Source: Verrucomicrobiota bacterium (GTDB lineage: Bacteria > Verrucomicrobiota > Verrucomicrobiia > Verrucomicrobiales > DEV007). From it: a DNA stretch of 39,562 bases. A program made the translations under genes and the position numbers. Below, one piece after another: positions 1 through 7,937 of this stretch (its first letter is position 1; each line of letters begins with the position of its first letter). Under the pieces are notes generated by a model that saw only the letters and a list, made by a program, of their open reading frames with translations, did not search any database and had not been told where the DNA came from. The stretch lies in contig CAUJIH010000079.1 in NCBI GenBank assembly GCA_963205275.1, positions 1 through 39,562 of the forward strand, given 5' to 3'.

Positions 1-141
1 CTGTCCTTGGGCACGGGAATCAGGGATACTGCGCAAGCCTTCGAGCAGGTGGGCGATGGGTAAAGCACCTGGAGCAAGCGCGGAAGGGTCAGAGGAAAAG
101 CGTGGAGAGGAATCGACAGGAGAATTAGAATCAATGGACAT
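1..141 (-). CDS. ISAs1-like transposase, N-terminal fragment (runs off window)
   Basis: An open frame starts at ATG 141-139 and continues for 47 codons without a stop to the window edge. After a Ser/Pro-rich leader, residues 28-47 contain LLEGLRSIPDSRAQGQ. This resembles the N-terminal DDE_Tnp_1-associated domain of ISAs1/H-repeat transposases, whose usual form is LLE..x(n)..PDPR..G(R/K)RH. The catalytic DDE part would lie outside the window. The match rests on one short motif together with a plausible IS end at 233. The alternative is an unrelated small protein. Confidence 0.4.
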   Translation of the reverse strand, partial: MSIDSNSPVDSSPRFSSDPSALAPGALPIAHLLEGLRSIPDSRAQGQ

Positions 142-200
142 CCATAATTTAGACAGCAATTATGGTAATTCGTGCAGCTTTATTTTTACTTTTTATTCAC

Positions 201-206
201 TATATT
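201..206 (+). promoter_or_regulatory. Possible outward -10 element for mnmE inside the IS end
   Basis: TATATT at 201-206 matches the sigma-70 -10 consensus at 5 of 6 positions, within an AT-rich stretch (179-210) inside the inferred IS terminus and pointing at mnmE. The hexamer 17 bases upstream (CTTTAT) is a poor -35. It would give a 5' leader of about 80 bases. Confidence 0.2.
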
Positions 207-294
207 TTCCATTCTACCCATGCGTAAGCCCTGGTTTTTCCCCATTGCAGGGATGGGAAATGGCGGGAAGCTTGGCTGCTTAAATTTTCTCCTG

Positions 295-1641
295 ATGTTC
301 AATTCCACCATCGCCGCTATCGCCACTGCACCTGGCACGGGAGCAGTCGCTCTGATTCGCGTGAGTGGCGGTAGTGCCCTCGATGTGGCGGGGCGAGTTT
401 TTTCCGGGCGTCCTCGGGACTCATGGCTCCCGCGACAACAGCATTTTGGACGCATTCTCGATTCCTCCGGCCAGATTCTTGATGAGGTTCTGTTGTGCGC
501 TTTCCTAGGGCCGAACAGTTTTACTGGTGAGGATGTGGTGGAAATCACCTGTCATGGCGGGGTGTATGTGACGCATCGGATTCTGGAAACACTGCTCGAA
601 GCGGGGGCTGAAGCTGCTGCGCCAGGAGAATTTTCGGAGCGAGCCTTTTTAAATGGGCGTCTTGATCTCACTCAGGCGGAGGCGATCATGGACGTGATTT
701 CTGCACGTACCGATCTGGCACTGAAAGCTGCTGGACAGCAGTTGGGAGGGCTTCTGGGGCGAGAGGTAGAGGAGATCCGTCGGGACCTAGTGTCTGTTCT
801 GGCGCATGTTGAGGCCTATATCGACTTTCCAGAGGAGGATATTGAACCAGAGTCATTCGAGGTGATTTTAGGGAACATTCGTCAGATCGAGCAGAGACTG
901 AAGAGACTGCTATCTACGGCTCGACAGGGTCAGATGCTGCGCGAGGGAATCCGAACGGTCTTGTGCGGCCCTCCGAATGCCGGGAAATCGAGTCTGCTGA
1001 ATCGCTTGTTGGGCTATCAGCGAGCCATTGTTAGCGATCAGGCGGGGACGACGCGCGATACGATCGAAGCACTGATCGACCTGAAGGGAATCCCTCTGAT
1101 GCTAGTCGATACGGCCGGGCTACGGGAGGGGGGGGAGGAGATCGAGCAACAGGGTGTAGCGAGGAGTCGTGAGCAGATTGCGGGAGCGGAATTGGTGATT
1201 TTCGTTGTCGATGCGAATCAGAGCGCTGACGACGTTGAGATGGTGGAGGTTCCTGCAGGTGCGACTTCGGTCATGGTGCTGAACAAATCCGATTTACCTC
1301 GGCACGATGATTGGAAGAAGGTCGAAGGAATCTCCGTCTCCACGCGTGAAGATGCCTCTGTGGATGCGTTTCGCGAAGCTCTGTATGCGATTCTTACGGA
1401 GGGTACAGAGTTGCGGACGTCTGGCGACATGATCGCGATCAATGCTAGGCATCAGCGCTGTCTACAAATTGCCCAGTCTGCATTGGATGAAGCGAGGCAG
1501 GCGCTCTTGGATAAGCTCTCGCCCGAGTTCGTATCCATCGAGTTACGAGAGACACTTTCAGCAATTGGCGACATCGTCGGACGTACGGATACGGAGACGA
1601 TTCTCGGAGAAATCTTCGCTAATTTCTGTATTGGGAAATGA
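295..1641 (+). CDS. mnmE: tRNA uridine-5-carboxymethylaminomethyl(34) synthesis GTPase MnmE
   Basis: MnmE with MnmG adds the carboxymethylaminomethyl group to wobble U34 of certain tRNAs. The product is 448 residues, normal for the family. The N-terminal folate-binding domain begins STIAAIATAPGTGAVALIRV and includes FTGEDVVEITCHGG. An inserted G domain carries GPPNAGKSSLLN (P-loop), the DTAG switch II motif and NKSD. The C-terminus is FCIGK, where the conserved Cys is needed for modification. The start at 295 is chosen because the protein then begins immediately before the conserved N-terminus; the 41 upstream in-frame codons include intergenic and IS-end sequence. No Shine-Dalgarno is visible. 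mnmG is not in this window. It converges on aroB with 44 bases between stops. Confidence 0.96.
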   Translation: MFNSTIAAIATAPGTGAVALIRVSGGSALDVAGRVFSGRPRDSWLPRQQHFGRILDSSGQILDEVLLCAFLGPNSFTGEDVVEITCHGGVYVTHRILETLLEAGAEAAAPGEFSERAFLNGRLDLTQAEAIMDVISARTDLALKAAGQQLGGLLGREVEEIRRDLVSVLAHVEAYIDFPEEDIEPESFEVILGNIRQIEQRLKRLLSTARQGQMLREGIRTVLCGPPNAGKSSLLNRLLGYQRAIVSDQAGTTRDTIEALIDLKGIPLMLVDTAGLREGGEEIEQQGVARSREQIAGAELVIFVVDANQSADDVEMVEVPAGATSVMVLNKSDLPRHDDWKKVEGISVSTREDASVDAFREALYAILTEGTELRTSGDMIAINARHQRCLQIAQSALDEARQALLDKLSPEFVSIELRETLSAIGDIVGRTDTETILGEIFANFCIGK

Positions 1642-1685
1642 GATGGAAGGGGATCGGTAATGGAAATCCTCCTGGGGGTCCGCCT

Positions 1686-2792
1686 TCATTCACGGAGCCC
1701 GATCAGAGTCCGGGCGAGGTCGTCGCGGTTTATCGCATCCGATACGAAAGCGTCTCCGAGGGAACGAATGAGAACGAAGCGAATTTGCCCAGCATCGAAC
1801 TTTTTGTCACGCTCCATCGCTGCGAGAATGTCTTCATCTGAGACATCGTCGGGTAAAATCGTTGGGAGATCCCAGATTTTCAGTGACTGGATGATGCGAT
1901 TGGCTTCCTCCGCTGATAATCCTGCTTTTTCCACTGATAGATGCACTGCAGCTACCAATCCGAGACTAATTGCCTCTCCGTGAAGAAAGCGTCCGTAGCC
2001 TCCTGCGGCTTCGATTCCATGACCGAGCGTATGTCCGAAGTTGAGTAATGCTCGAGTGCCCGAGGTTTCTCGCTCGTCCTCTTCCACGATGGTGGCTTTA
2101 ATGGCAACATTGCGGGCGATCAACTCCACCAAATGCGAGCGGATGGAGGCTCTGTCCTCAGCCAGATCGAGCAGGCTCGCATCGCGAATCGCGGCGTGTT
2201 TGATGATTTCAGCGAAACCCTCGTTGAATTCCCGGTCGGGCAAGGTGGCCAGAGTATTGACGTCCGCGAGCACGAGACGCGGTTGGTGGAAGGCTCCGAG
2301 TAGGTTTTTGCCCTCGGCAGTATTCACTCCAGTCTTTCCGCCGACCGAGCTGTCCACCTGGCTGACGATAGTCGTGGGGATCTGAATGCAGGGAATCCCA
2401 CGCTGAAAAATCGCGGCGGCAAAGCCAGCGAGATCGCCCACTACGCCACCACCGAGGGCGAAGAGGACGGACTTCCGATCCAGGCCGGCGCGCAGCATCT
2501 GCCCGCAGATCGAGGCGACCTGTGCCATGCTCTTCGATGATTCACCCGCTGGGACGATGATCGTAGTCACGCGAAATCCAGCGGATTCAAGAGATGTTCG
2601 CACGCCCTCGGCGTAGAGCGGTGCGACGTTCGAGTCCGTTACCAGAGCTGCTGCCTTCGCCGAGAGTTCGGTCCATGCCTGTGTCAATTGGGCCGCCCGA
2701 GAGAGTATATCGGAATCGACAAGCACCGTATAGGCGTCATGCGCCAGACGGAGAGAGATAGTAGCGGGGGGACCTTCGGAAATCGTCGGCAT
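1686..2792 (-). CDS. aroB: 3-dehydroquinate synthase
   Basis: AroB converts DAHP to 3-dehydroquinate, the second step of the shikimate pathway, in the cytoplasm with NAD+ and a divalent metal. At 368 residues it has the usual length. Visible motifs are the nucleotide-binding GGGVVGDLAGFAA, the substrate loop PTTIVSQVDSSVGGKTGVN, the EIIKHAAI metal/active-site segment, and the metal-binding LNFGHTLGHGIE histidines. It is on the minus strand, downstream of the response regulator gene but separated from it by a 104-base gap that holds a probable terminator. No Shine-Dalgarno is seen before ATG 2792. No other shikimate genes are adjacent. Confidence 0.96.
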   Translation of the reverse strand: MPTISEGPPATISLRLAHDAYTVLVDSDILSRAAQLTQAWTELSAKAAALVTDSNVAPLYAEGVRTSLESAGFRVTTIIVPAGESSKSMAQVASICGQMLRAGLDRKSVLFALGGGVVGDLAGFAAAIFQRGIPCIQIPTTIVSQVDSSVGGKTGVNTAEGKNLLGAFHQPRLVLADVNTLATLPDREFNEGFAEIIKHAAIRDASLLDLAEDRASIRSHLVELIARNVAIKATIVEEDERETSGTRALLNFGHTLGHGIEAAGGYGRFLHGEAISLGLVAAVHLSVEKAGLSAEEANRIIQSLKIWDLPTILPDDVSDEDILAAMERDKKFDAGQIRFVLIRSLGDAFVSDAINRDDLARTLIGLRE

Positions 2793-2823
2793 GGTTTACG
2801 GAAAGAATGCGTGCGAAGAGAGA

Positions 2824-2845
2824 AAACGTCAATCGAATGACGTTT
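2824..2845 (-). terminator. Stem-loop, probable terminator after the response regulator gene
   Basis: AAACGTCA and TGACGTTT form a perfect 8 bp stem with a 6-base loop. Read on the minus strand it is followed by TTTTCTCTCTT. It lies about 50 bases past the stop of the minus-strand regulator gene and before aroB. The stem is AT-rich, so it may be a weak terminator or an operator for aroB. A second small dyad, GAGTCT-GA-AGACTC (2882-2895), sits directly after the regulator stop codon. Confidence 0.4.
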
Positions 2846-2896
2846 CCTTAGATTGCATTGGATCGTTCGCTAATCGACGATGAGTCTGAAGACTCT

Positions 2897-4258
2897 TTAC
2901 TTCCTCAGTTCCTTTTTTACATTCAGCTTGCGATAGAGTGTAGCGATGCTGACGCCGAGCATGCTGGCTGCCTTGGCTGGGGAATTGTCATTGTAACGGA
3001 TAGTCTCCTGAATGAAGAGCTTTTCCTGCTTTTTAACATAATCCGAAAGAGGCGTACCGATGGGCATGTGATGGACCGTTTTTTCGTCTTCGTCGGTGAT
3101 TTCCACTTTCTGCGCGACTTTCGGAGGTAGATCCATGGGACGAATCTTCCCGCCTTCCGCAAAGGCGCAGGCACGCTCTAGCGCGTTTTCTAGCTCGTCG
3201 ATGTTCCCTGGCCAGTTGTAGCCTTGGAGCAGCCGCAGTGCGTATTTATCGACCTCCAATATCTTCGATTTCGTCCGATCAGCGTGCCTTTTCAGGAAGT
3301 GTTCGATTAGAGGAAGGATGTCTTCAGGGCGAGAACGCAGAGCCGGGACCTGAATGGGGATGATGGAAATTTTGTAGAAGAGATCTTCGCGGAAGTTTCC
3401 ATCATCGACCAATTTCTGCAGTGGAACCGCTGAGGAGGCGATGAAGCGAACATCCATTTCTGGCGGGAGATTACCGAGAGTACGCCGAGTAGAAACTTCC
3501 TCCAAATACGCATCCAGCTTACTTTGCAGGCGCATGGGCAGGAGATTAATTTCTTCCAGAAGCAGGGTGCCGCCAGCGGCACGGGCGAATAGGGTCGTCG
3601 CACGACTGTTCGGACTGCCGAATAGTTCGGACTCTAACAGATCTTCTGGCAGTGCGGAGCACTGGAGTGTCTTAAAGAGAGCAGGAGAGCGATGGCTAAT
3701 ATTGTGAATATTGCGGGCAACGGTTTGCTTGCCCGCGCCAAATTCACCCTCGAGCAGGACGGGCGAGTCCTTGTCAGCGATTCGTTTGATCGTGGCCTGA
3801 ATTGTCCGCATTTTACTGCTGCTTCCGATCATTCCTTCGGGAATGGGGAGCGTAAGAGGAGCGATCATTTCTGCAGATGCTTCGGCGGAAGCGGATTTTC
3901 TGGAATTCAGCGCCAAGTGAACCGTTTTTTGGAGGTCGGCCAGTTCGAGCGGCTTGGTCACGTAGTCGAATGCCCCCAAGCGCATCGCCTCGACGGCGGA
4001 CTCGATGGTACCGAAGCCAGTGACCATGATGACTCTAGTTCCCGCGTGTTTTTCATTGCAGTGTCGAATGACATCTAGCCCCGTCATATCGCCGAGATTA
4101 AGATCGACGATCATGAGATCAGGATTGGATGAATCGAGCTGCTTCAGTGCTTCTTGGCCGCTGCCTGCTTCTGAGACCGTATGGCCCTGGATGCGGCAGG
4201 ATTTTGCCATTAGATTGAGGATGAGCGGTTCGTCGTCAACAACAAGAATGTGTGCCAT
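2897..4258 (-). CDS. NtrC-family response regulator lacking the GAFTGA loop
   Basis: The 453-residue protein has receiver, AAA+ and Fis-type helix-turn-helix domains. The receiver (1-115) is intact: D9/D10, phospho-acceptor D52, T80 and K102. In the AAA+ domain (about 142-375) Walker A is GEFGAGKQ (171-178) and Walker B is GGTLLLEEI (229-237), with Glu in place of the usual Asp. FREDLFYK and the NWPGNIDELEN sensor II region are present. Between ELFG (211) and GGTL (229) only 14 residues remain where about 21 are usual, and the GAFTGA sigma-54 contact motif is absent. The C-terminus (415-450) is a good Fis HTH. By family rule it should not activate sigma-54 polymerase, and may instead repress or act with another sigma factor. 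No partner kinase is adjacent. Confidence 0.9.
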   Translation of the reverse strand: MAHILVVDDEPLILNLMAKSCRIQGHTVSEAGSGQEALKQLDSSNPDLMIVDLNLGDMTGLDVIRHCNEKHAGTRVIMVTGFGTIESAVEAMRLGAFDYVTKPLELADLQKTVHLALNSRKSASAEASAEMIAPLTLPIPEGMIGSSSKMRTIQATIKRIADKDSPVLLEGEFGAGKQTVARNIHNISHRSPALFKTLQCSALPEDLLESELFGSPNSRATTLFARAAGGTLLLEEINLLPMRLQSKLDAYLEEVSTRRTLGNLPPEMDVRFIASSAVPLQKLVDDGNFREDLFYKISIIPIQVPALRSRPEDILPLIEHFLKRHADRTKSKILEVDKYALRLLQGYNWPGNIDELENALERACAFAEGGKIRPMDLPPKVAQKVEITDEDEKTVHHMPIGTPLSDYVKKQEKLFIQETIRYNDNSPAKAASMLGVSIATLYRKLNVKKELRK

Positions 4259-4319
4259 AGCGGTGAGTCGGTGCGGTTGAATGTGGATTTAGGAATAGGA
4301 GAATAGATATCAGTGAACG

Positions 4320-4349
4320 TTAATACTACGGAAATATTAAACGGTGCAA
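4320..4349 (-). promoter_or_regulatory. Putative sigma-70 promoter of the response regulator gene
   Basis: On the minus strand TTGCAC (4349-4344) and TATTAA (4325-4320) are separated by 18 bases. The predicted transcript start is near 4312, giving a leader of about 55 bases. The match is moderate (5/6 and 4/6). Confidence 0.35.
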
Positions 4350-4368
4350 GAGAAAAAATCGCAAAAAT

Positions 4369-4388
4369 GAAAATCATTGCTGATTTTC
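4369..4388 (-). terminator. Stem-loop with T-rich tail, probable terminator downstream of uxaA
   Basis: GAAAATCA-TTGC-TGATTTTC is a perfect 8 bp stem with a 4-base loop. On the minus strand it is followed by ATTTTTGCGATTTTTT. It is 140 bases past the uxaA stop and just before the regulator promoter. It could end uxaA transcription or that of a short RNA containing the hairpin at 4409-4460. Confidence 0.5.
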
Positions 4389-4408
4389 TCGATTGGAAGA
4401 CGGACGAG

Positions 4409-4460
4409 AGGTGTAGAAACTCGGAAATTGCTCGCTAGTAGCTGTTCCGAGTTCGCACCT
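4409..4460. repeat. Long imperfect hairpin in the uxaA/regulator gap
   Basis: Two nested perfect arms are visible: AACTCGGAA (4418-4426) with TTCCGAGTT (4445-4453), and outside them AGGTG (4409-4413) with CACCT (4456-4460). They are separated by small unpaired segments (4 and 2 bases). The loop is 18 bases. No open frame or protein-binding motif is recognised. It may be part of a small RNA, a 3' UTR element or an operator. Confidence 0.45.
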
Positions 4461-4527
4461 GATTTGTGTGTCTTGCGTCCTTACGCCGGGTGATAGCGGC
4501 GATCGCTCACTCGCTAAGCGACAGGAA

Positions 4528-6174
4528 TTAAAGAGATATATCCCGCTTCCAAGGCTGGAAGTCGGCTTGTCCCAAACTTTGAGCTTTGGTTGTTCTCCGA
4601 CCCGAGGCGACTTCGATTACGAGATCGAGCAGGTCCTCTCCCGTTTCGTCAATAGTGGACAGTCCCCGGATAATTGCTCCGGCATCGAAGTCGATCAGAT
4701 CGGGCAGTCGTTCTGCGAGTTCGGTATTAGTACTGATTTTGATCACGGGGCAGACAGGGTTTCCCATCGGAGTTCCGAGTCCCGTCGTGAATAGAATTAC
4801 GTTTGCATGAGAAGCGGCGAGCGCCGTTGTGCATTCAGCGTCGCCTCCGGGTGTGCAGAGTAGGGTCAGTCCCGGCTCCGTGGCGACTTCGGGGTAGTCG
4901 ATGGCGGCGGCGACGGGAGAGGTTCCTCCTTTCTTCGCGGCACCGGCGGACTTGATGGCATCCGTGATCAGTCCGTCGCGGATGTTGCCGGGACTCGGAT
5001 TCTGCGAGAGATCGCTGCCGACTACTTTCGCCAGCTTTGCATAGTGAGAGATCATTTGAACGAAGCTATCGGCGACTTCGTCCGATACGCAGCGATTGAT
5101 CAGCTCCTGCTCGACTCCGCAAAGCTCGGGAAATTCTGAGAGAATGATTTTCCCGCCCATCGCGACGACTCGATCCGACAGTGCTCCGACTGCTGGATTC
5201 GCTGAGATGCCGGAAAACCCATCACTGCCACCGCATTCGACTCCTATGCTGAGATGATCGAGTGAAGCGGGGCGGCGCTCGATTTGATTCGCCTCTACTA
5301 AGGCTGCGAAGGTCTCGCGAATCGCAGTGTCGAGTAGGACGCGCTCGCTGGGAAAGCTCTGCTGCCGATACGTGAGTAGCGGCTTGTCAAAACGGGGTGA
5401 TCGCTCCTTAATCGCCGCATGGAGAAGGTCGAGCTGAGCGTTTTCACAACCCAAGCTGAGGACGGTAGCCCCGGCGACATTGGGATGGGTGATGTATCCG
5501 GCGAGCAAACCGCAGAGTGAGGCGGCATCGTTGCGCGTTCCTCCGCAACCCATCGTGTGAATCAAAAACTGGATTCCGTCGATATTGGGGAATACAGGAC
5601 TGGATGCTGAGGAGGGAGTCTCGGCGGAAATCTGCAGTAGGCTTGCGGTATCAGCACCCTGACGGTAGGCTTCGACCAGTTGATTTGCGAGTCGCTGATA
5701 ATGGGAGGTTTTTTCATATCCGAGCGCTCGCTCAAAGGCCGTGCGAATCGCGGTGACATTGCGGGTTTCGCAAAAAACCATGGGGACGACGATCCAGTGA
5801 TTCGCTGTTCCGACGGAGCCATCAGAGCGGTGGTAGCCGTCGAATGTCCGACCCTGCCAGCGATCAATGGATGGTGAAGTCCATGAACGAGTGTCTTCGC
5901 GCTTTCGTGAGTAGGCATCAGTATCGTGCTTCAGATTAGAAGTCGAGATCAGTCCGCCCTGGGGGATAGGGCGTGTAACGACGCCGACGGTCACGCCGTA
6001 CATGCGTGCGCGGTCACCAGGCGCGAGTGCAGATAAGGCGAATTTGTGCTTTTGAGGGATCGCTTCGGCGAGCGTGATCGGCGACTCTCCGACTTCGACG
6101 GTTTCTCCTGACGCAAGGGAGCGCAGGGCGACGGCGAGGTTGTCAGAGGGATCGATCAGCAGAACGGGTTTCAT
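4528..6174 (-). CDS. uxaA: Altronate dehydratase-like protein (UxaA family)
   Basis: UxaA-family enzymes dehydrate sugar acids (altronate to 2-keto-3-deoxygluconate; related GarD acts on galactarate). From ATG 6174 the product is 548 residues, somewhat longer than the roughly 500 typical of UxaA. An N-terminal SAF-like domain (about 1-90, DNLAVALRSLASGE) is joined to the large catalytic part, with HTMGCGG and the following GYITHPNVAGATVLSLGCE, EFPELCGVE, and LLCTPGGD near the C-terminus. The 26 upstream in-frame residues are rejected because the family N-terminus aligns at MKPVLLIDPSDNLAVA. It is divergent from a short-chain dehydrogenase, which suggests a sugar-acid module. The substrate is not determined by sequence: altronate is the best guess, galactarate or another hexarate is possible. 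Confidence 0.8.
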   Translation of the reverse strand: MKPVLLIDPSDNLAVALRSLASGETVEVGESPITLAEAIPQKHKFALSALAPGDRARMYGVTVGVVTRPIPQGGLISTSNLKHDTDAYSRKREDTRSWTSPSIDRWQGRTFDGYHRSDGSVGTANHWIVVPMVFCETRNVTAIRTAFERALGYEKTSHYQRLANQLVEAYRQGADTASLLQISAETPSSASSPVFPNIDGIQFLIHTMGCGGTRNDAASLCGLLAGYITHPNVAGATVLSLGCENAQLDLLHAAIKERSPRFDKPLLTYRQQSFPSERVLLDTAIRETFAALVEANQIERRPASLDHLSIGVECGGSDGFSGISANPAVGALSDRVVAMGGKIILSEFPELCGVEQELINRCVSDEVADSFVQMISHYAKLAKVVGSDLSQNPSPGNIRDGLITDAIKSAGAAKKGGTSPVAAAIDYPEVATEPGLTLLCTPGGDAECTTALAASHANVILFTTGLGTPMGNPVCPVIKISTNTELAERLPDLIDFDAGAIIRGLSTIDETGEDLLDLVIEVASGRRTTKAQSLGQADFQPWKRDISL

Positions 6175-6285
6175 ACACGACGCAAAAGATGCGATCATTC
6201 GGATGAAATGCGAAGACTTTCCGGAGGGACTCGATTTTGGAAACGTGATCACTTGCGGAATCCGTGTCTGAGTACATCGTACGCC

Positions 6286-7059
6286 ATGGCATCTGATTTA
6301 TTCGATCTCACCGGGCGGAGTGCGCTCGTGACGGGCGGAAACCGAGGATTGGGGAAAGCCATCACCCGGGGGCTGGCAGAGGCGGGAGCGAGAGTATTAA
6401 TCGCGAGCCGTCACGAGGATGAGCTGAAGGCCTCGGCCAGCGAAATCACCGCAACAGTTCCGGGCGCTGATATACGTATTTTCGTCGCTGATTTATCACG
6501 GCGAGAGGAATCGGATGCGCTGGCGACACATGCGTTAAAGGAGTTCGGCACGGTGGATATTTTCGTCAATAATGCAGGAGTTAATACGCCACAGCCTATC
6601 GACGAGATCGAAGATGAGACATGGGATCGCACTCTGGAGATCAATGTAACTGCTGGAATGCGTATCAGTCGCGCTTTAGTCCCGGAGATGAAGGCTCAGC
6701 GCTGGGGACGCATCATCCATATTTCCTCTGTTCTGGGGGTGGGGTCGAGGCCAGGACGGAATTCTTATTCTGCGTCAAAAGCTGCTCTCATCGGTCTAAC
6801 CAAGGCGAGCGCTCTGGATTTGGGGCCTCACGGGATTACGGTCAATGCCATCGGCCCAGGGCCTTTCCTCACCGATATGCCTATGAGCTTGCTGAGCGAA
6901 CCAGAGAAGGAAGTCTTTTCCCAACGCACAGCTCTGAAGCGCTGGGGGCAGCCGAGAGAGCTGGCCGGACCGGTCTTGATGCTGGCGAGCGAGGCGGGTA
7001 GCTACATTACAGGAGAGATGCTGCTGGTGGATGGTGGGGCCTTTGCCCGTGCTTTGTAG
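6286..7059 (+). CDS. SDR-family NAD(P)-dependent oxidoreductase (gluconate 5-dehydrogenase-like)
   Basis: A classical short-chain dehydrogenase of 257 residues, with a Rossmann nucleotide-binding TGGNRGLG, NNAG, and the catalytic Ser, Tyr and Lys in ISSVLG...SYSASKAA. The C-terminus GEMLLVDGG is typical. Sequence style (FDLTGRSALVTGGNRGLG, A-DLS) is closest to gluconate 5-dehydrogenase / 2-deoxy-gluconate 3-dehydrogenase types. ATG 6286 is chosen because the conserved FDLTGR start follows at once; the 26-residue upstream extension overlaps the divergent uxaA promoter region. It shares a 111-base divergent interval with uxaA, so co-regulation in hexonate metabolism is likely. The exact substrate is unknown. 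Confidence 0.88.
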   Translation: MASDLFDLTGRSALVTGGNRGLGKAITRGLAEAGARVLIASRHEDELKASASEITATVPGADIRIFVADLSRREESDALATHALKEFGTVDIFVNNAGVNTPQPIDEIEDETWDRTLEINVTAGMRISRALVPEMKAQRWGRIIHISSVLGVGSRPGRNSYSASKAALIGLTKASALDLGPHGITVNAIGPGPFLTDMPMSLLSEPEKEVFSQRTALKRWGQPRELAGPVLMLASEAGSYITGEMLLVDGGAFARAL

Positions 7060-7084
7060 TAATTGAGTATATTAAAATATTAGC

Positions 7085-7112
7085 TTTTCAAAAGAATTAT
7101 TACTGCTATAAT
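7085..7112 (+). promoter_or_regulatory. Extended -10 promoter of the 7137 gene cluster
   Basis: TGCTATAAT (7104-7112) is a perfect extended -10. TTTTCA at 7085-7090 lies 16 bases upstream as the -35 (4/6). The predicted start is about 7119, leaving a leader of about 18 bases before ATG 7137. This is one of the clearest sigma-70 promoters in the window. Confidence 0.6.
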
Positions 7113-7136
7113 GTATTTATTTCTTGAACGAAAATC

Positions 7137-7937
7137 ATGAATGCTCGTCTTTGCTTCTCGTCCTTCGTTTTAGTCGGTCTCATTTCCACAGTTTCAGCTC
7201 AGCAGGCTCCGAAGCATATCGATCTCAGTGACGCGAATCTACGGGTGGTGGAGTCGACGGTGATTCCGATTCCTCTGGAAATTTTCGCTTCTCTCGACAA
7301 GCTAGGCACTCAGGATTGGGCGAAGCAGGTCAAGGCGCGTGAGATCAAGCTGGATGCGAATCGTTCGCGCACGGCGATGTTGTTCGGCTTGGTTGTGTCG
7401 GATGGCTTCATCGCGGTCCAGGCACAGGACAAGGAAGCCGTGAGACGGGTGGGACGTGAAGTTCTGCGTCTATCCACGTCGCTGGGTGTAGTGGACTCTG
7501 TAGAGCAGCATGCGAATGCGATCGTGAGTGCTGCTGGGGTGGGGAACTGGTCGGTGTGCCGTAAAGAACTCGATAAGACGCGACAAACCGTGCTGAAGAA
7601 GATGTCAGAAATCCGCGATGAAGAGCTGGTTGGACTGGTCAGTCTAGGTGGTTGGCTGGGCGGGACGGAGGCGTTGGCGGCAGTATTGAAACAAAATTAC
7701 TCAGTGGAAGGGTCGGATCTGCTAAATCAGCCTGATCTTGTGAAGGAGCTCCGAAAAGAGTTCGACAGCCTGTCGGCCCGTTCCAAGAGAGGAAAGGTGT
7801 TCGCACAGATTACCCGAACGCTGGAGCATCTGGAATCGCTCATGAGGACCGACGCCAGAGGGGTGATAAGTGAGGGGAAGGTGATCGAAATTTCCCTTTC
7901 GACGAATAACCTCGTGGCAGCGATTTATGAGAGTTGA
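7137..7937 (+). CDS. Exported hypothetical protein
   Basis: 266 residues with a clear signal peptide (hydrophobic CFSSFVLVGLISTVSA, likely cut after SAQ around residue 22). I do not recognise a domain. The mature part is mostly predicted helical and acidic/basic mixed, with GLVSLGGWLGGTEALAAVL around 165-185 and a SARSKRGK segment. One cysteine (about residue 142) is present in the mature chain. It is the first gene after a strong promoter, and its last codons overlap the next gene by 11 bases (stop TGA inside ATGAGAGTTGA), so the two are translationally coupled. Likely a periplasmic protein. Confidence 0.75.
   Translation: MNARLCFSSFVLVGLISTVSAQQAPKHIDLSDANLRVVESTVIPIPLEIFASLDKLGTQDWAKQVKAREIKLDANRSRTAMLFGLVVSDGFIAVQAQDKEAVRRVGREVLRLSTSLGVVDSVEQHANAIVSAAGVGNWSVCRKELDKTRQTVLKKMSEIRDEELVGLVSLGGWLGGTEALAAVLKQNYSVEGSDLLNQPDLVKELRKEFDSLSARSKRGKVFAQITRTLEHLESLMRTDARGVISEGKVIEISLSTNNLVAAIYES

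Larger units (their letters stand above)
1..233 (-). mobile_element. End of an ISAs1-family insertion sequence (partial)
   Basis: The minus strand read from 233 begins CAGGGCTTACGCA. CAGGG is the terminal motif I associate with ISAs1-family elements. Inside it, at 141, begins an open frame resembling the N-terminus of ISAs1/H-repeat transposases. The element runs off the left edge of the window, so the other terminal repeat and the 8-10 bp target duplication cannot be checked. The end lies about 60 bases before the mnmE start, so the insertion sits in the mnmE upstream region. The boundary at 233 is inferred from the motif and coding frame only. Confidence 0.45.

Noticed and set aside
172..294. 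Upstream extension of mnmE by 41 residues
   Set aside because: It reads through the inferred IS end and intergenic sequence; the family N-terminus aligns at ATG 295.
1686..2385. Open frames opposite aroB on the plus strand
   Set aside because: They are shadows of a well-conserved gene and have no recognisable protein features.
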